From Mesostigma viride (taxonomy: Eukaryota; Streptophyta; Mesostigmatophyceae; Mesostigmatales; Mesostigmataceae): a DNA stretch of 64,000 bases. Of this stretch, positions 53,098-63,179 are shown piece by piece; positions within the stretch are counted from its first letter, which is position 1; each line of letters starts with the position of its first letter. The position numbers and the translations under genes are program-made. The notes under the pieces were generated by a model. It had not been told where the DNA came from, ran no database searches, and was given only the letters and a program-made list of their open reading frames with translations. The stretch lies in NCBI GenBank assembly GCA_009746045.1, contig RPFO01001945.1, forward strand, positions 94,154 to 158,153. The letters are read 5' to 3'.

Positions 53098-54500
53098 GGC
53101 CAGTTCCGTTTAATGGCCCAAAGATGAGGATATACGACTGGCGAACCAATGAGCTTCGGTATTATGCCGAAAACCGCTGCTCTATTTGACAGGCTCGGCT
53201 ACTGGCAAATAACGTACAGATCTCGTTACGAAACATTGGACAAATTTTGGGGGCAAGAATTCCGCTGCATGTCATTGTGGCATGCAGCTACCGACGTGTC
53301 TTTGGTCGAACTGCATACTCGTGGGCATTTATCGAAAGCCTGACCATTTCAGGATCAATTTCTTTTATTGTTGCAACTCCATCCGAGTTCTAATGCAGGG
53401 CCTCAACGTCGGTAACGACGACAACTGGGGGGGCTGGCAATGCTGTCTGGGGATGGTGATAACTTGGCCAGTCTTGCCTGCTTTGTGACGATAGGATGCC
53501 TCGTGTAATTACATACATACCCCGTTGTCAAACATCTCTCCTGTTCGGTGAATCACAACAACAACGACAACAACAACAGCATTCGTCCGTCCATCAACCA
53601 TGAACCATCATGATTGTCAGGTCAGAGGCAGTCGCCAGCATACCGTGCCATTTCTGCTTTCTAGAACCAGGCGGGTGGGGCGGCCTGGCCGCCTGGGTCA
53701 TAAAGCCCCAAGTACAGTAAAATACCTACGCGCTGCGCAGTAAGGCGGAAGCCCTGTGTAATTATCGCTAAGTTTGAGCTCATCTACGCAATATGTTTAC
53801 TGGAGCACTACTACGCAAATAGAAGCATGGATAGCGGAAGCGACAAATAAGTGTAACTCGCGATGGTTGTGCAAACACATGCCAGAGATCCTTATCGTGG
53901 CTCCTTGTCACCGAGCAGGAACACATGCACGCCAAGCTGCGCACCCAATAAACAAATTACCGAGCATCTAGACCAAAGGAGTGTCCCTAATGAACTTTTT
54001 TGCAGGTGTGATCTGTGACAATCCCTGAAAGACATCTTGCTATCCATGATAAAATTGGCCGTCTATATGCTCTGCTGAACACATTTGTGGGTGTGTGATA
54101 TATACATCGTCAATCTTCTCTGTATCGGTCATTTATGCAGCCACGACCTCTTCTGCCGATATTTTGATTCGACACTGGGAGCTTAGCACCTCTCTGCGTC
54201 CCCAGACTTTCAGCATGTGACGGGCATGTGGACTAGCGCACCGTTTCCCACTCAAGAAGGGTGAAGTCGTCGGAAATCGACCAGCTGAGGAGTCGCGGTT
54301 GTTCTTCACTTGGCGAAATGTGCGGCCCGGAGACAGATGGATCGCAATTTCAATCGAATTGCTAAACATATTTGCACGCCCTGGTCAGCCTTCCGGTGAA
54401 CGACCGGCAAAGTTAACCAAGTGTCCGAGGTTCGACGCTCCCTTGACCACAAGGTCGCTTGCCAGGCGTCGCCTCCCCCGCCCCCTCCCCCCCCGCCGCC
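53098..54500. other. Divergent intergenic region between the RWA and G-patch genes
   Basis: No coding feature was recognised in 1.4 kb. It should contain both promoters. A short CAACAACGACAACAACAAC run lies near 53560. A C-rich tract directly precedes the G-patch ATG (54470-54499). No TATA box is convincing. Confidence 0.6.
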
Positions 54501-55481
54501 ATGTTTCCCTGGGGCAAGGGCACCTCGTCGGGCCGCACGTACGCGGAATTCGCGGCGCAGGAGCGGGAGCGTGCGTCCCTGGAGGACGACCTGGACCGCG
54601 AGTTCACGCTTCCAATCACCCACCAGGTGGTCGAGAACCTGGACACGAGCCGTATGCAAGTAGTCACGATGGACACGCGCATTCCCCCCTCCAATATCGG
54701 CCACCGGTTGCTCCTCAAGATGGGCTGGGGGGGGGGCGGGTTGGGTCGCCGGGGTGACGGCATCCGTGAGCCCATCCGGGTCGACCTGAAGGGGGAGCGT
54801 TTAGGCCTGGGGAAATGCAGGGAGGATGACTGGTACACCGCCGAGGAGAACATCACTCGCAAGCGGCTGGACGTGGAAGTGGAGGAGAGCGAGGAGCAGG
54901 CGAAGAAGCGCATGGAGCGTAGCGAACGCCAGCAGAAGGTGCAGGAGGAGGTCAAGAGCATCGTGCGCGCGTTCTACTGCGAGCTGTGCAACAAGCAGTA
55001 CAAGCTGGCGGTGGAGCACGAGGCCCACTTGAGCAGCTACGACCACCACCACGCGAAAAGGATGAAGGAGTCCAAGGAGATGGCGGCGGCCCAGAGGGGG
55101 GGGGATGCCGCACGGGAGGAGCGGGCACGCAGGGAGGCGATGAGGGAACAGAAGGAGCTCGAGAGAAGGGTCGCGGCTGTCGCCGCGATCACGCCGGTGG
55201 CCTCAACAACCACGCAAGTTGTTGTGGGGAAGGGGGAACTACAAATGCCTGGGGGGCCGGTCCTGCCATCCCCCAGTGCGATCGATTTGGGGAAGAAGGG
55301 TGAGCCAGTCAAGTTTGGATTCGGGGGCATGGGTCCTGGCGCGGGGGCCAAGAAAGGGGTTGTGAAAGTGGGGGGCGTTGGCACAAAACCGGGTGGCGTG
55401 GGGGGGGTGAAAGGGGCGGGAACAGCCAAGGGTAGACCGGGTATTCATGCTGCCTTTGGTGGAGACGACGACGATGAATGA
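54501..55481 (+). CDS. G-patch and C2H2 zinc-finger protein, GPATCH8-like
   Basis: Single-exon frame of 326 residues. The ATG at 54501 (GCCGCCATGT context) is chosen because the upstream in-frame codons lack an ATG. A G-patch spans about residues 63-105: SNIGHRLLLKMGWGGGGLGR then DLKGERLGLGK. A charged coiled-coil segment follows (about 120-155), then a U1-type C2H2 finger (158-187): FYCELCNKQYKLAVEHEAHL then SYDHHHAKRM. This order, G-patch followed by a single matrin/U1-like finger, is that of GPATCH8 and plant relatives. The C-terminal third is Gly/Lys/Val-rich low complexity, ending in an acidic tail. G-patch proteins generally activate DEAH-box helicases in splicing or ribosome assembly; a nuclear RNA-processing role is inferred. 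The animal protein is far longer, with an SR-rich tail missing here. Confidence 0.88.
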   Translation: MFPWGKGTSSGRTYAEFAAQERERASLEDDLDREFTLPITHQVVENLDTSRMQVVTMDTRIPPSNIGHRLLLKMGWGGGGLGRRGDGIREPIRVDLKGERLGLGKCREDDWYTAEENITRKRLDVEVEESEEQAKKRMERSERQQKVQEEVKSIVRAFYCELCNKQYKLAVEHEAHLSSYDHHHAKRMKESKEMAAAQRGGDAAREERARREAMREQKELERRVAAVAAITPVASTTTQVVVGKGELQMPGGPVLPSPSAIDLGKKGEPVKFGFGGMGPGAGAKKGVVKVGGVGTKPGGVGGVKGAGTAKGRPGIHAAFGGDDDDE

Positions 55482-55936
55482 TACTTACAGTTTTTGTTAG
55501 GATGACGAATAAGCGGTCGTTGGTGGTGTACACACAGGGTCGTCGTCAAGCCATCCGGCTGGCGCAGAAACAACGGTCCAGCTTGGTGCTTACTTTTGGT
55601 GCCTGGATGTGGAGACGCCAAGTCCGCTTTTTTATGAAATGCCTATTTAGGTGTGGCTGGGCACGTACCGGCTGTTCAGATTTCTGCTTTGAACATCAGC
55701 AACAGAACCGTAGCAGTGCGCGCCATCTAGTTGTATACATGCACTTGCTGTTTAAGTAAGTATGTGAACATGCACTGAAAGCATGCCACGGAGTACCCGA
55801 TGAGGTACTTTTCTACGCGGATACTTCACCCGCGAAGGCAAGTGGCGCCACTCACTCGCCCAGGTCTGGAGTCGCAGATAGCAACTCCGCGTCATCCGGA
55901 CTTCCTGTTTAGTTTGATCAAGAGTCTGGTCAGTAT
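55482..55936. other. 3' flank of the G-patch gene
   Basis: No gene or repeat was recognised apart from short frames without domains. The transcript 3' end probably lies here. Confidence 0.5.
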
Positions 55937-56065
55937 CAAGGAGACAACCAGCGCAGGCCAGAAAGATTTCGGGAGAATCTGGACCATGGTAGCTCGAGCC
56001 TGCCGTTATCTTGTCCGCGTTTTCGAGTCGTTCAGGATGATGAATATGAATGGAGATGGAAATAT
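55937..56065 (-). mobile_element. SINE-like element, 5'-truncated copy
   Basis: On the minus strand it ends GGTTGTCTCCTTG at 55937. The body matches 48376-48504 and stops where the next repeat's tail begins. Confidence 0.75.
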
Positions 56066-56095
56066 GCCCACGGAGATATTAAAAAATTAAAATAT

Positions 56096-56600
56096 AACAT
56101 GACTCCGTTCGGAGATCATGTAGCACATATTCCTTGCTGGATGGGTGGAGGCAGGCGAAGCCGCGTAATCGAATAAGCTAACTCTAAGCTATCTAGTCTA
56201 GAAGATCCTAACTACGCTACTCAGCGAAGCGCCCCTTCCGCTTGGGGGGAGGGGGTTTGCCCACAGGGGCTGGCGTGTGAGCCTGAACAATCTTCTGGGC
56301 ACCACCTCTTCTTGTTCTGCATTGCAGTCCATATGCAAGAGAGAGGGAGTGAATGCAGTGTTCAAACTGAGCTGGGACCACTAGGTTGGCCAGCAACATC
56401 TGGATGTAGTTCATGGCAGGTTTACCCAGCTTTCTAGGAATGTCCTTGGGGCCAGGCCAGGTCAGGATGTACGTGCCGCCCGGGTTGGCCAAGCCGCTGG
56501 GGGCCGGCCAGACCAAGGGCGGTATCTTCCTGACTGGTGCGAGCAAGATGTCCTACAAAAGCTATCCTACGCTGCCTAATCTCGTCTGAAATGCGAGGCA
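56096..56600 (-). mobile_element. LINE-like fragment with conserved ORF end (copy 3)
   Basis: Minus-strand frame 56546-56217 contains GPKDIPRKLGKPAMNYIQML, VVPAQFEHCIHSLSLAYG and KPPPPKRKGRFAE, then a stop. It shares the 3' UTR and terminal hairpin with 47848-48294. Extra bases (GGCA) in the middle relative to copy 2 shift the frame locally. Confidence 0.6.
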
Positions 56601-56644
56601 TACCCTGATACATTTAGAATCTAATGACCTATGCGTGGAAAACC

Positions 56645-57392
56645 CTACATTCAGGACCTGTCAGAGCATCCTGTAAACCGTGCCGTCTAGCTTGGCGGCC
56701 AGTGTGTCCGTGAGTGTCCATGCCTCGGCGCCATACGTAAGCACCGTGAGGACGAGGACCTCAAGAAGAGCATGCGCTTGCGGTGCTCGGCCAGGCCCTT
56801 TGAGCGCCAGTAGGTCAGTGTTGAGCGAACGAAGCCTAGCCCAGGCAGACCGATGCGCCTGTCCACATCCTCGGCGGTGTCGGGGAGCATGCTCCCTGGG
56901 CAGCAGTTTGAAGCGATCACGGAACGGGACCTCCGTCCCGTCTAGCAGCCGCGGCAGCGGCGGGCGACTGGAAGCCCCAATCACCATCGCCTCACTCAGT
57001 TTTGACACTAATCTCCAGCCCCACCGCCCGCGCCTCCAAGCCCAGACAGTCCAGCCATGCAGGTCTGAATGTCAAAGAGACAACCAGCGCAGGCCAGAAA
57101 TCGGGAGAATCCGGACCATGGTAGCTCGAGCCTGCCGTTATCTTGCAGGTCTGAATGTGCTCGGGGGGCGCAATGAGGGTGGTACCACATACGTATCATT
57201 CGCATAAATCAGGTACGTCGGACAGGCGGTAGCCAGGGCCACCGCCTCCGTGTTCCCGCTCGCTAACGATGTCCAAGCCGGGCTTGAACCCCTTAAGAGC
57301 AGTAAAGCGCACACGTGCCCGGCGCATGACGTGATCCACGACAATAATGAACAGATATGGGGACTTGTAAATCCCTCATATCCCAGCCACAA
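56645..57392 (-). pseudogene. Non-LTR reverse-transcriptase remnant with a SINE-like insertion
   Basis: Minus-strand pieces read, from the 5' side: CPTYLIYANDTYVVPPSLR, with a YAND variant of the YADD box (57210-57270); then, after a 71-bp insertion, RSAWARLRSLNTDLLALKG and LVLTVLTYGAEAWTLTDTLA, then KLDGTVYRML (56661-56850). These are characteristic of the RT-to-C-terminal region of non-LTR elements. Several frame changes and the altered catalytic box mark it as dead. Confidence 0.75.
57073..57143 (-). mobile_element. 71-bp SINE-like insertion with 15-bp target duplication
   Basis: TGCAGGTCTGAATGT is exact at 57058-57072 and 57144-57158. The insert is just the 3' third of the element, ending GGTTGTCTCTTTG on the minus strand, inside the LINE remnant. 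Confidence 0.9.
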
Positions 57393-57394
57393 AT

Positions 57395-58383
57395 TGGCTG
57401 ACGGCGGAGCTGAGATCTTTTGCGTCTGAGCCCCAAATTTGGTCAGACCACTTGCATTCGATGCGCTTTTTTGAGACGCACATGCCAGTATAATCGGTTA
57501 CAGCATTGCCAAAGTTACGCACGTGACAAGCAGCTATGACGACCCCAAAAGCAAAACGGGGTTTGGAAAAGGAGCTTTCCGGCTCCCAGCCCAACCCACT
57601 CGCCATCGTCCTTGCCCAGCCGCCTGGGCTCGCAACATCGCCAGCAAACCCATCGCCCAGCGCCTCGCCCGAGCCCAAGAAACCCTGCCACGAACACAAA
57701 TGGCGCAGGTACCTACCTGATTACGACCGCTTTTCTTTTCAGCACTGGCTCTAGCTGTCCACAGAAGAATGCGCCGAAATAGTGCGTTTCTTGGCACAGG
57801 AACGCAAGCTCCATGGGGCCACAGGGCCCATCCCTGACGAGAACCTGGAGAGGTTCTTAAATACCAGGGGAGAGCTCAACCACCGCCTCGCCATCCTGTG
57901 CAGCTTCTTCCAGCTACCTATGGCCAAAATCGACGCCAAGGTCCGCGCCCCAGCCCAGCCTTCGCGGCCGACAGCGCCACATCGGCTTCCTCCCTTTGCA
58001 AGGATGACATCCGAGCAGTGCTGGAGGAGCACGTGACCTGGCCGTTGGCCGAGAAGCTGACTTCGCTGAACACGACGCTCAACACGGTGGAGGCCCGGGT
58101 CTCCGATGTGGAAACCAAGGTCGTCCACAAGCTCCAGCCCCAGTTCACGACGCTGCACACCGCGGCGCAGGCATCTGAGACGCACGCTGCACTTGTCTCT
58201 CGCCTTAACCAGCTAGGTGGAGGCAGTGAATAATCATACGCAATACGCTATCGTACGCGGCCCAGGTGTATAATGTATAATACGCTTCATACGGTGTATT
58301 ATACGCTAATTAATCGTACGCTAACCCCTTAAAAGTCTGTTTTTGCATGGGTTTGATAATCATTCATCAATCTGACCAACCCA
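57395..58383 (+). mobile_element. LINE 5' region and ORF1 N-terminal half, tandem copy 1
   Basis: 57395-57535 resembles the 5' region of the 118-2075 element (CTGACGGCGGAGCT, TGAGCCCCAAATT, GAGACGCACATGC). From ATG 57536 the frame MTTPKAKRGLEKELSG, then QPPGLATSPANPSPSASPEP, matches that ORF1's N-terminal plan (QQPPGLNASPSASPDP). A stop (WL*) near 57752 and a frame change near 57960 break it; EKLTSLNTTLNTVEARVSDV gives a coiled-coil region. The unit 57481-58383 is duplicated in tandem. The 3' half of ORF1 and any ORF2 are absent. Confidence 0.7.
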
Positions 58384-59299
58384 ACATGCCAGTATAATCG
58401 GTTACAGCATTGCCAAAGTTACGCACGTGACAAGCAGCTATGACGACCCCAAAAGCAAAACGGGGTTTGGAAAAGGAGCTTTCCGGCTCCCAGCCCAACC
58501 CACTCGCCATCGTCCTTGCCCAGCCGCCTGGGCTCGCAACATCGCCAGCAAACCGGCCATCGCCCAGCGCCTCGCCGGCCGAGCCCAAGAAACCCTGCCA
58601 CGAACACAAATGGCGCAGGTACCTACCTGATTACGACCGCTTTTCTTTTCAGCACTGGCTAGAGCTGTCCACAGAAGAATGCGCCGAAATAGTGCGTTTC
58701 TTGGCACAGGAACGCAAGCTCCATGGGGCCACAGGGCCCATCCCTGACGAGAACCTGGAGAGGTTCTTAAATACCAGGGGAGAGCTCAACCACCGCCTCG
58801 CCATCCTGTGCAGCTTCTTCCAGCTACCTATGGCCAAAATCGACGCCAAGGTCCGCGCCCCAGCCCAGCCTTCGCGGCCGACAGCGCCACATCGGCTTCC
58901 TCCCTTTGCAAGGATGACATCCGAGCAGTGCTGGAGGAGCACGTGACCTGGCCGTTGGCCGAGAAGCTGACTTCGCTGAACACGACGCTCAACACGGTGG
59001 AGGCCCGGGTCTCCGATGTGGAAACCAAGGTCGTCCACAAGCTCCAGCCCGGCCCAGTTCACGACGCTGCACACCGCGGCGCAGGCATCTGAGACGCACG
59101 CTGCACTTGTCTCTCGCCTTAACCAGCTAGGTGGAGGCAGTGAATAATCATACGCAATACGCTATCGTACGCGGCCCAGGTGTATAATGTATAATACGCT
59201 TCATACGGTGTATTATACGCTAATCGTACGCTAACCCCTTAAAAGTCTGTTTTTGCATGGGTTTGATAATCATTCATCAATCTGATCGACCAACCCAAC
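58384..59299 (+). mobile_element. LINE 5' region and ORF1 N-terminal half, tandem copy 2
   Basis: Direct repeat of 57481-58383. The frame from ATG 58440 runs through the position of the copy 1 stop (here WLELSTEE) and reaches 58946. Differences from copy 1 include GGC at two sites (58555 and 58577), GGCC at 59051-59054, GATC near 59284 and absence of TTAA near 59222. Confidence 0.7.
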
Positions 59300-59331
59300 A
59301 TGTTCTCATAGGCACACATGTACATGGTTAA

Positions 59332-61050
59332 CTCGTCGTCTGTCTCTGGTCCTCTACGGAGGACTGAGTTGAACTCAGTCCTCTCTAGAGGACCGAGTTT
59401 TTGGGTTTCGTAGAAAATTCGCCCCGGTCAGAATGTTTGACAAAAAAATTCTCTCAAAATTTATTCAAATACTACGTGAAAAGATCTTTCTTGGACATAT
59501 TTTTGGGATTTTTTTGGATTTGGTATGAGCGGCAAAATGTACGGTCAAAGTACAGGTGGTAAGGGTACTTTTCCACGTGAAACGCGAGTTCCGGAAATGC
59601 ACGACCTAGCCATGGCGGCTCGCGCCCATGCATGCAGTTTACGTTTGCGGACGAGTTAGCTGTCCAAACTCAGGAAATAGATTTAACATGCTCTAAAGAT
59701 GATAAAAATCAATTTTTAGCTCGCGGGGATGCGATTTACCCGGTGTCGGCACTGTTCTTGCTGGAAAAAACTGCGATAAGGCAGGTCGACGGAATTGATG
59801 ACTGCGCTTGCTTTCCGGCGCAATTTCAATGGCTGATAGGTTTCTTTCTACATTTTAACATGCATTGTATTAGAATAAATTGAGTGACAGTATAGATTTG
59901 ATGATTTCGACCATTCTGTCACGTCATGGTCTATGTGCCGCAAAGTGCCACTTTTGCGGGCACCGCCTGGGCCAAGGTAACGCCAGCCGTGCCAGGTAAA
60001 GCCGGATAATCGTTGCCTCTTCGTTTCTTGATGTTCGTACATGAGTTTAAGCTTGCGAGGCGTTGTCAGGTTCAAGTCTTGATGCTCTTTCTTGACCGTT
60101 GCCTGCCCCTCTCTAAAACCCCCTTTTCAGATGATGTTAGCAGGCATTTGCCTTAACCCAGTGTAGTTGTGCAGGGTTTTAGGAGCTGTGCAGGTTTAAA
60201 CACCTTCATAGATGTTAGTTATTCTTTTGCTACGTTCATACTGCATGATTGTGTGGCCACGGGCTGCGTCAAGGGTGCATTCAAGCTTTTACGGGTGAGT
60301 GAAAAGTCTTGGTGACAAACCACTGCCATCATGTGCCAGCAACTATGTTGGCCACATCATGGCAAGGCAAAACAGTTATAGCCATATCTATTGTTGTTAG
60401 AAACAATGGAAATATGCTTAACCTACCCATTATATTGGTGGTTGACACTTATAACATAACCCTTTGTTGGTAGGTATCCAAGCCCATTCCCTACATGCAT
60501 GCATAGGCTCTCACTACATGATAAGGTATGATATACCTGAAGTATGATGATGCAAGTGTGTTGTCCTGTAATGCTTGAAGGGAAATGAGTTGATTGGGAT
60601 GGTTGGTGGCCACGGTGGTGTGTAGTATGACCGCACTTACATGCTAGCAAAGTTAGCAAAAGCCCCATTCCTCTCCTGAGGACTGAGAGTTTTTTAATTG
60701 TTTCAGGCAGTTGCAGTGGCCAAATCGAGCCCAGTTTTTTGCCACGTTTCAAGAACTATATTGTTTACATGCCTATATTTTTTCTTCATGCACCAGGATT
60801 TGATTGAATTTTTCCCACTCGTTCTTATCCCGAAAAATGCAAATTCGCGAGGGTGCCCAACGTCCGTGTAATTTTCAGGTGTTCGGGTCAAGTTTTCACA
60901 TATGCAGTATTTTTGCCAACAAAATGACATCTAGTACACCCCCGATCCACATCAAAACATTTGGGATGGACCCCCCACCTAGTCGCTACACGCGGTTGAA
61001 AATTGTCAACTCAGTCCTCCTGTGAGGACTGAGTTGGGACAGACGACGAG
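59332..61050. mobile_element. TTAA-flanked DNA transposon (piggyBac-like target site), non-autonomous
   Basis: TTAA at 59328-59331 and 61051-61054 flanks ends CTCGTCGTCTGTC (left) and GACAGACGACGAG (right, perfect inverse). Subterminal palindromes GGACTGAGTTGAACTCAGTC (59361-59380) and TCCTCCTGTGAGGA-type sequence (about 61016-61030) lie at both ends. The host site is an ORF1-element 3' UTR; the paralogous unoccupied site near 20890-20905 (ATGATTAAATAAAGCG, minus strand) contains one TTAA. No transposase frame is present: the longest (59632-59883, 83 residues) has no recognisable domain. TTAA duplication suggests the piggyBac superfamily, though the termini do not begin CCC. Confidence 0.8.
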
Positions 61051-61054
61051 TTAA

Positions 61055-61490
61055 ATAATGCTCGTGGCTCAGCTGGGATAGTGCCTGTAGGAGGCGTACA
61101 TGTACATGATCAGAATGTACATGGCCACGGTCTATCTATTCTACACTGCTACTGCTGTATTAATTCCCCTAAGCTGGGGCGTCTGGAGTCGCTGGGGCCG
61201 CGGGGGTCGCATGCCAGGGCTTGTGGCCGACGTAGATGGCCGCCCCCTTCCAGTACACCGGCTGGCCCGCCTTGGTCTGCCGGAGCTGGAGGTAGGTCGG
61301 CCATAGCTCCCGTCGCCGTTGTTGCTGCGCCAGGGTCAAGTCGTCGTCCACGGTGAAGGGAGTGTTCTCGAGCCGCTTGCGGCGTCTGAGAAACGAAATC
61401 TTGTTCGCTGGGCTCTCAAAGATGAGAAGAAGCGGGGGCGCCCCTGCCTTACCCCGCGCGCGGGGAAGGCGGTGAGCGCTCAGTGAGCAT
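61055..61490 (-). mobile_element. ORF1-bearing LINE fragment split by the TTAA transposon
   Basis: On the minus strand: an ORF1 C-terminal piece (61480-61169) with LRRRKRLENT, DDDLTLAQQQRRRELW and KAGQPVYWKGAAIYVGHKPW, then a 3' UTR continuing at 59303-59327 on the far side of the transposon. Truncated at both ends. Confidence 0.75.
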
Positions 61491-62040
61491 GAAGATGGAT
61501 GGTGATGGAAATGTGTTACATATGCTCCCCACGGAGCTATGTTCTTTATATATATATATAATTAATTAATCAATTGATGGATGATGCCTTCAGAATTTAG
61601 CCAAGCCATGCCTATAATGGGACCTCCCATGGATGTTGCATTAAGAATTTACCCATGCTATGCCTATGCAGAGAGACGCTCCCTGTTGAGAAGCCATGCC
61701 CTAGCTCTTGTATAGCGATGATGATCTTCCCCCCCATGCCGGGCCCCCCTTAGTTGGGTTGAGCTCCGAGACAGCATGGTGGTGCAGGTGCCCTTGGTGC
61801 ACCTAGAGCAAGTGTTGTTTACATTCCCACCCTTGCAGGAAGTAGCCCAGAATGTATTAAAAGCCATATGCCCCTTCTCTGGGATCTGTGCTACATATAC
61901 TTCCAACGGAGTTATGTCACTAATGAATGAATGAATGAATGAATGAATGAATGAATGAATGAATGCCCCTTCTCTGGGATATGTGCTACATATACTCCCA
62001 ACGGAGTTATGCTCCTAATTCATTAATTAATTTGTACCAC
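61491..62040 (+). repeat. Stacked 3' ends of the ORF1-element family with simple tails
   Basis: Three consecutive plus-strand 3' ends: ACATATGCTCCCCACGGAGC with a TA tail (61518-61570); a longer 3' UTR ending TACTTCCAACGGAGTTATG with an AATG tail (61590-61965); and ATACTCCCAACGGAGTTATG with an ATTAATTA tail (61966-62030). Each tail uses a different short repeat. Confidence 0.75.
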
Positions 62041-62259
62041 GCCCATACTATGTATTATACTCCCTCCGTGATTTGGAAAAAGATTATTCTGATGAAAGAT
62101 TATGGACAAGGCCAAGTGGGCTCAGGTCATAGAGGACAACAACCCCCCTCCAGTGGGGAAGCAGCGCGTTTGCAAGCACATGTGGGAAGCATGCTAGACA
62201 AGACCCCTAGGGTCGCGGGCACAGATATAGAGTAGGATTGTTTGTAGATAGCTTAGACC

Positions 62260-62706
62260 CGTAGGATTGCGTGTACCCACCCACCCACCCACCCACCCAT
62301 TCATCCATCCATCCATCCATCCATCCATCCATCCATCCATCCATCCATCCATCCATCCGTCCGTCCGTCCGTCCGTCCGTCCGTCCGTCCGTCCGTCCGT
62401 CCGTCCGTCCGTCCGTCCGTCCGTCCGTCCGTCCGTCCGTCCGTCCGTCCGTCGTCCGTCCGTCCGTCCGTCCGTCCGTCCGTCCGTCCGTCCGTCCGTC
62501 CGTCCGTCCGTCCGTCCGTCCGTCCGTCCGTCCGTCCGTCCGTCCGTCCGTCCGTCCGTCCGTCCGTCCGTCCGTCCGTCCGTCCCTCCCTCCCTCCCTC
62601 CCTCCCTCCCTCCCTCCCTCCCTCCCTCCCTCCCTCCCTCCCTCCCTCCTCCCTCCCTCCCTCCCTCCCTCCCTCCTCCCTCCCTCCATCCATCCATCCA
62701 TCCATC
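62260..62706 (+). repeat. CCAC/CCAT/CCGT/CCCT tetranucleotide array
   Basis: About 445 bp in homogeneous blocks: CCAC, then CCAT, then about 56 CCGT units, then about 25 CCCT units, then CCAT again, with one or two 3-base slips. It precedes the hairpin at 62707, the same order as the inverse arrangement at 3645-4575. Frames across it are artefacts. Confidence 0.96.
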
Positions 62707-62758
62707 GGGGTTAATGCTCCGTGACTCCCCAACGGGAGCACGAGTTTAATTAATTAAT
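62707..62758 (+). repeat. Terminal hairpin plus TTAA tail
   Basis: GTTAATGCTCCGTGACTCCC then CAACGGGAGCACGAGTTTAA and TTAATTAA. Intact copy of the family 3' end. Confidence 0.85.
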
Positions 62759-62950
62759 GTCACACACCCTAATTCACACTACCGTAGCTGGTTGTCTCTT
62801 TGATAGTGGTATATCCTTACGACCATAAAATATATTATCTGCAATTAATGTACACATCGATAAATATCCATTATAGGATGATATATCGCTGCAGTCGTAT
62901 GTATTAAGTGAGACAACTATTCATATACAGTGGTCAGTAGTGTAAGACGC

Positions 62951-63166
62951 TCAGTAGACGGCCACGCCCTGCAGCCGCCCCCGTGCCAGCGTGTCGAGGC
63001 ACGCCCTCTCGGCGTCCCAGTCGTGGCGACGGTCAAACTTCTTGCGGGTCTTCCGATGTGCTGCACGGACGATAGCACGGGGCACCGTGCCAAAAAGAGT
63101 GTGCCAACCGACAGCACCACACAAAGACACAGGGAGCAAAGAGAGGACGAGGATAAGGGGACCCAT
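62951..63166 (-). CDS. Small hypothetical protein with N-terminal hydrophobic segment
   Basis: From ATG 63166 a 71-residue frame begins MGPLILVLSLLPVSLCGAVG, a plausible signal peptide or single membrane span, followed by a basic stretch (RAIVRAAHRKTRKKFDRR) and a C-terminal tail ending RLQGVAVY. Size, one N-terminal span and a basic matrix-like tail recall small mitochondrial or ER accessory subunits, but no family was recognised. The upstream splice context was not resolved, so it could be one exon of a larger gene or a chance frame. It is one of few non-repeat stretches in the last 3 kb. Confidence 0.3.
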   Translation of the reverse strand: MGPLILVLSLLPVSLCGAVGWHTLFGTVPRAIVRAAHRKTRKKFDRRHDWDAERACLDTLARGRLQGVAVY

Positions 63167-63179
63167 GGCAGACACGCTG

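Noticed and set aside
54459-54500. Upstream extension of the G-patch protein by 14 residues
   Set aside because: The first codon there is TTG; ATG at 54501 has good context and no upstream in-frame ATG was seen.
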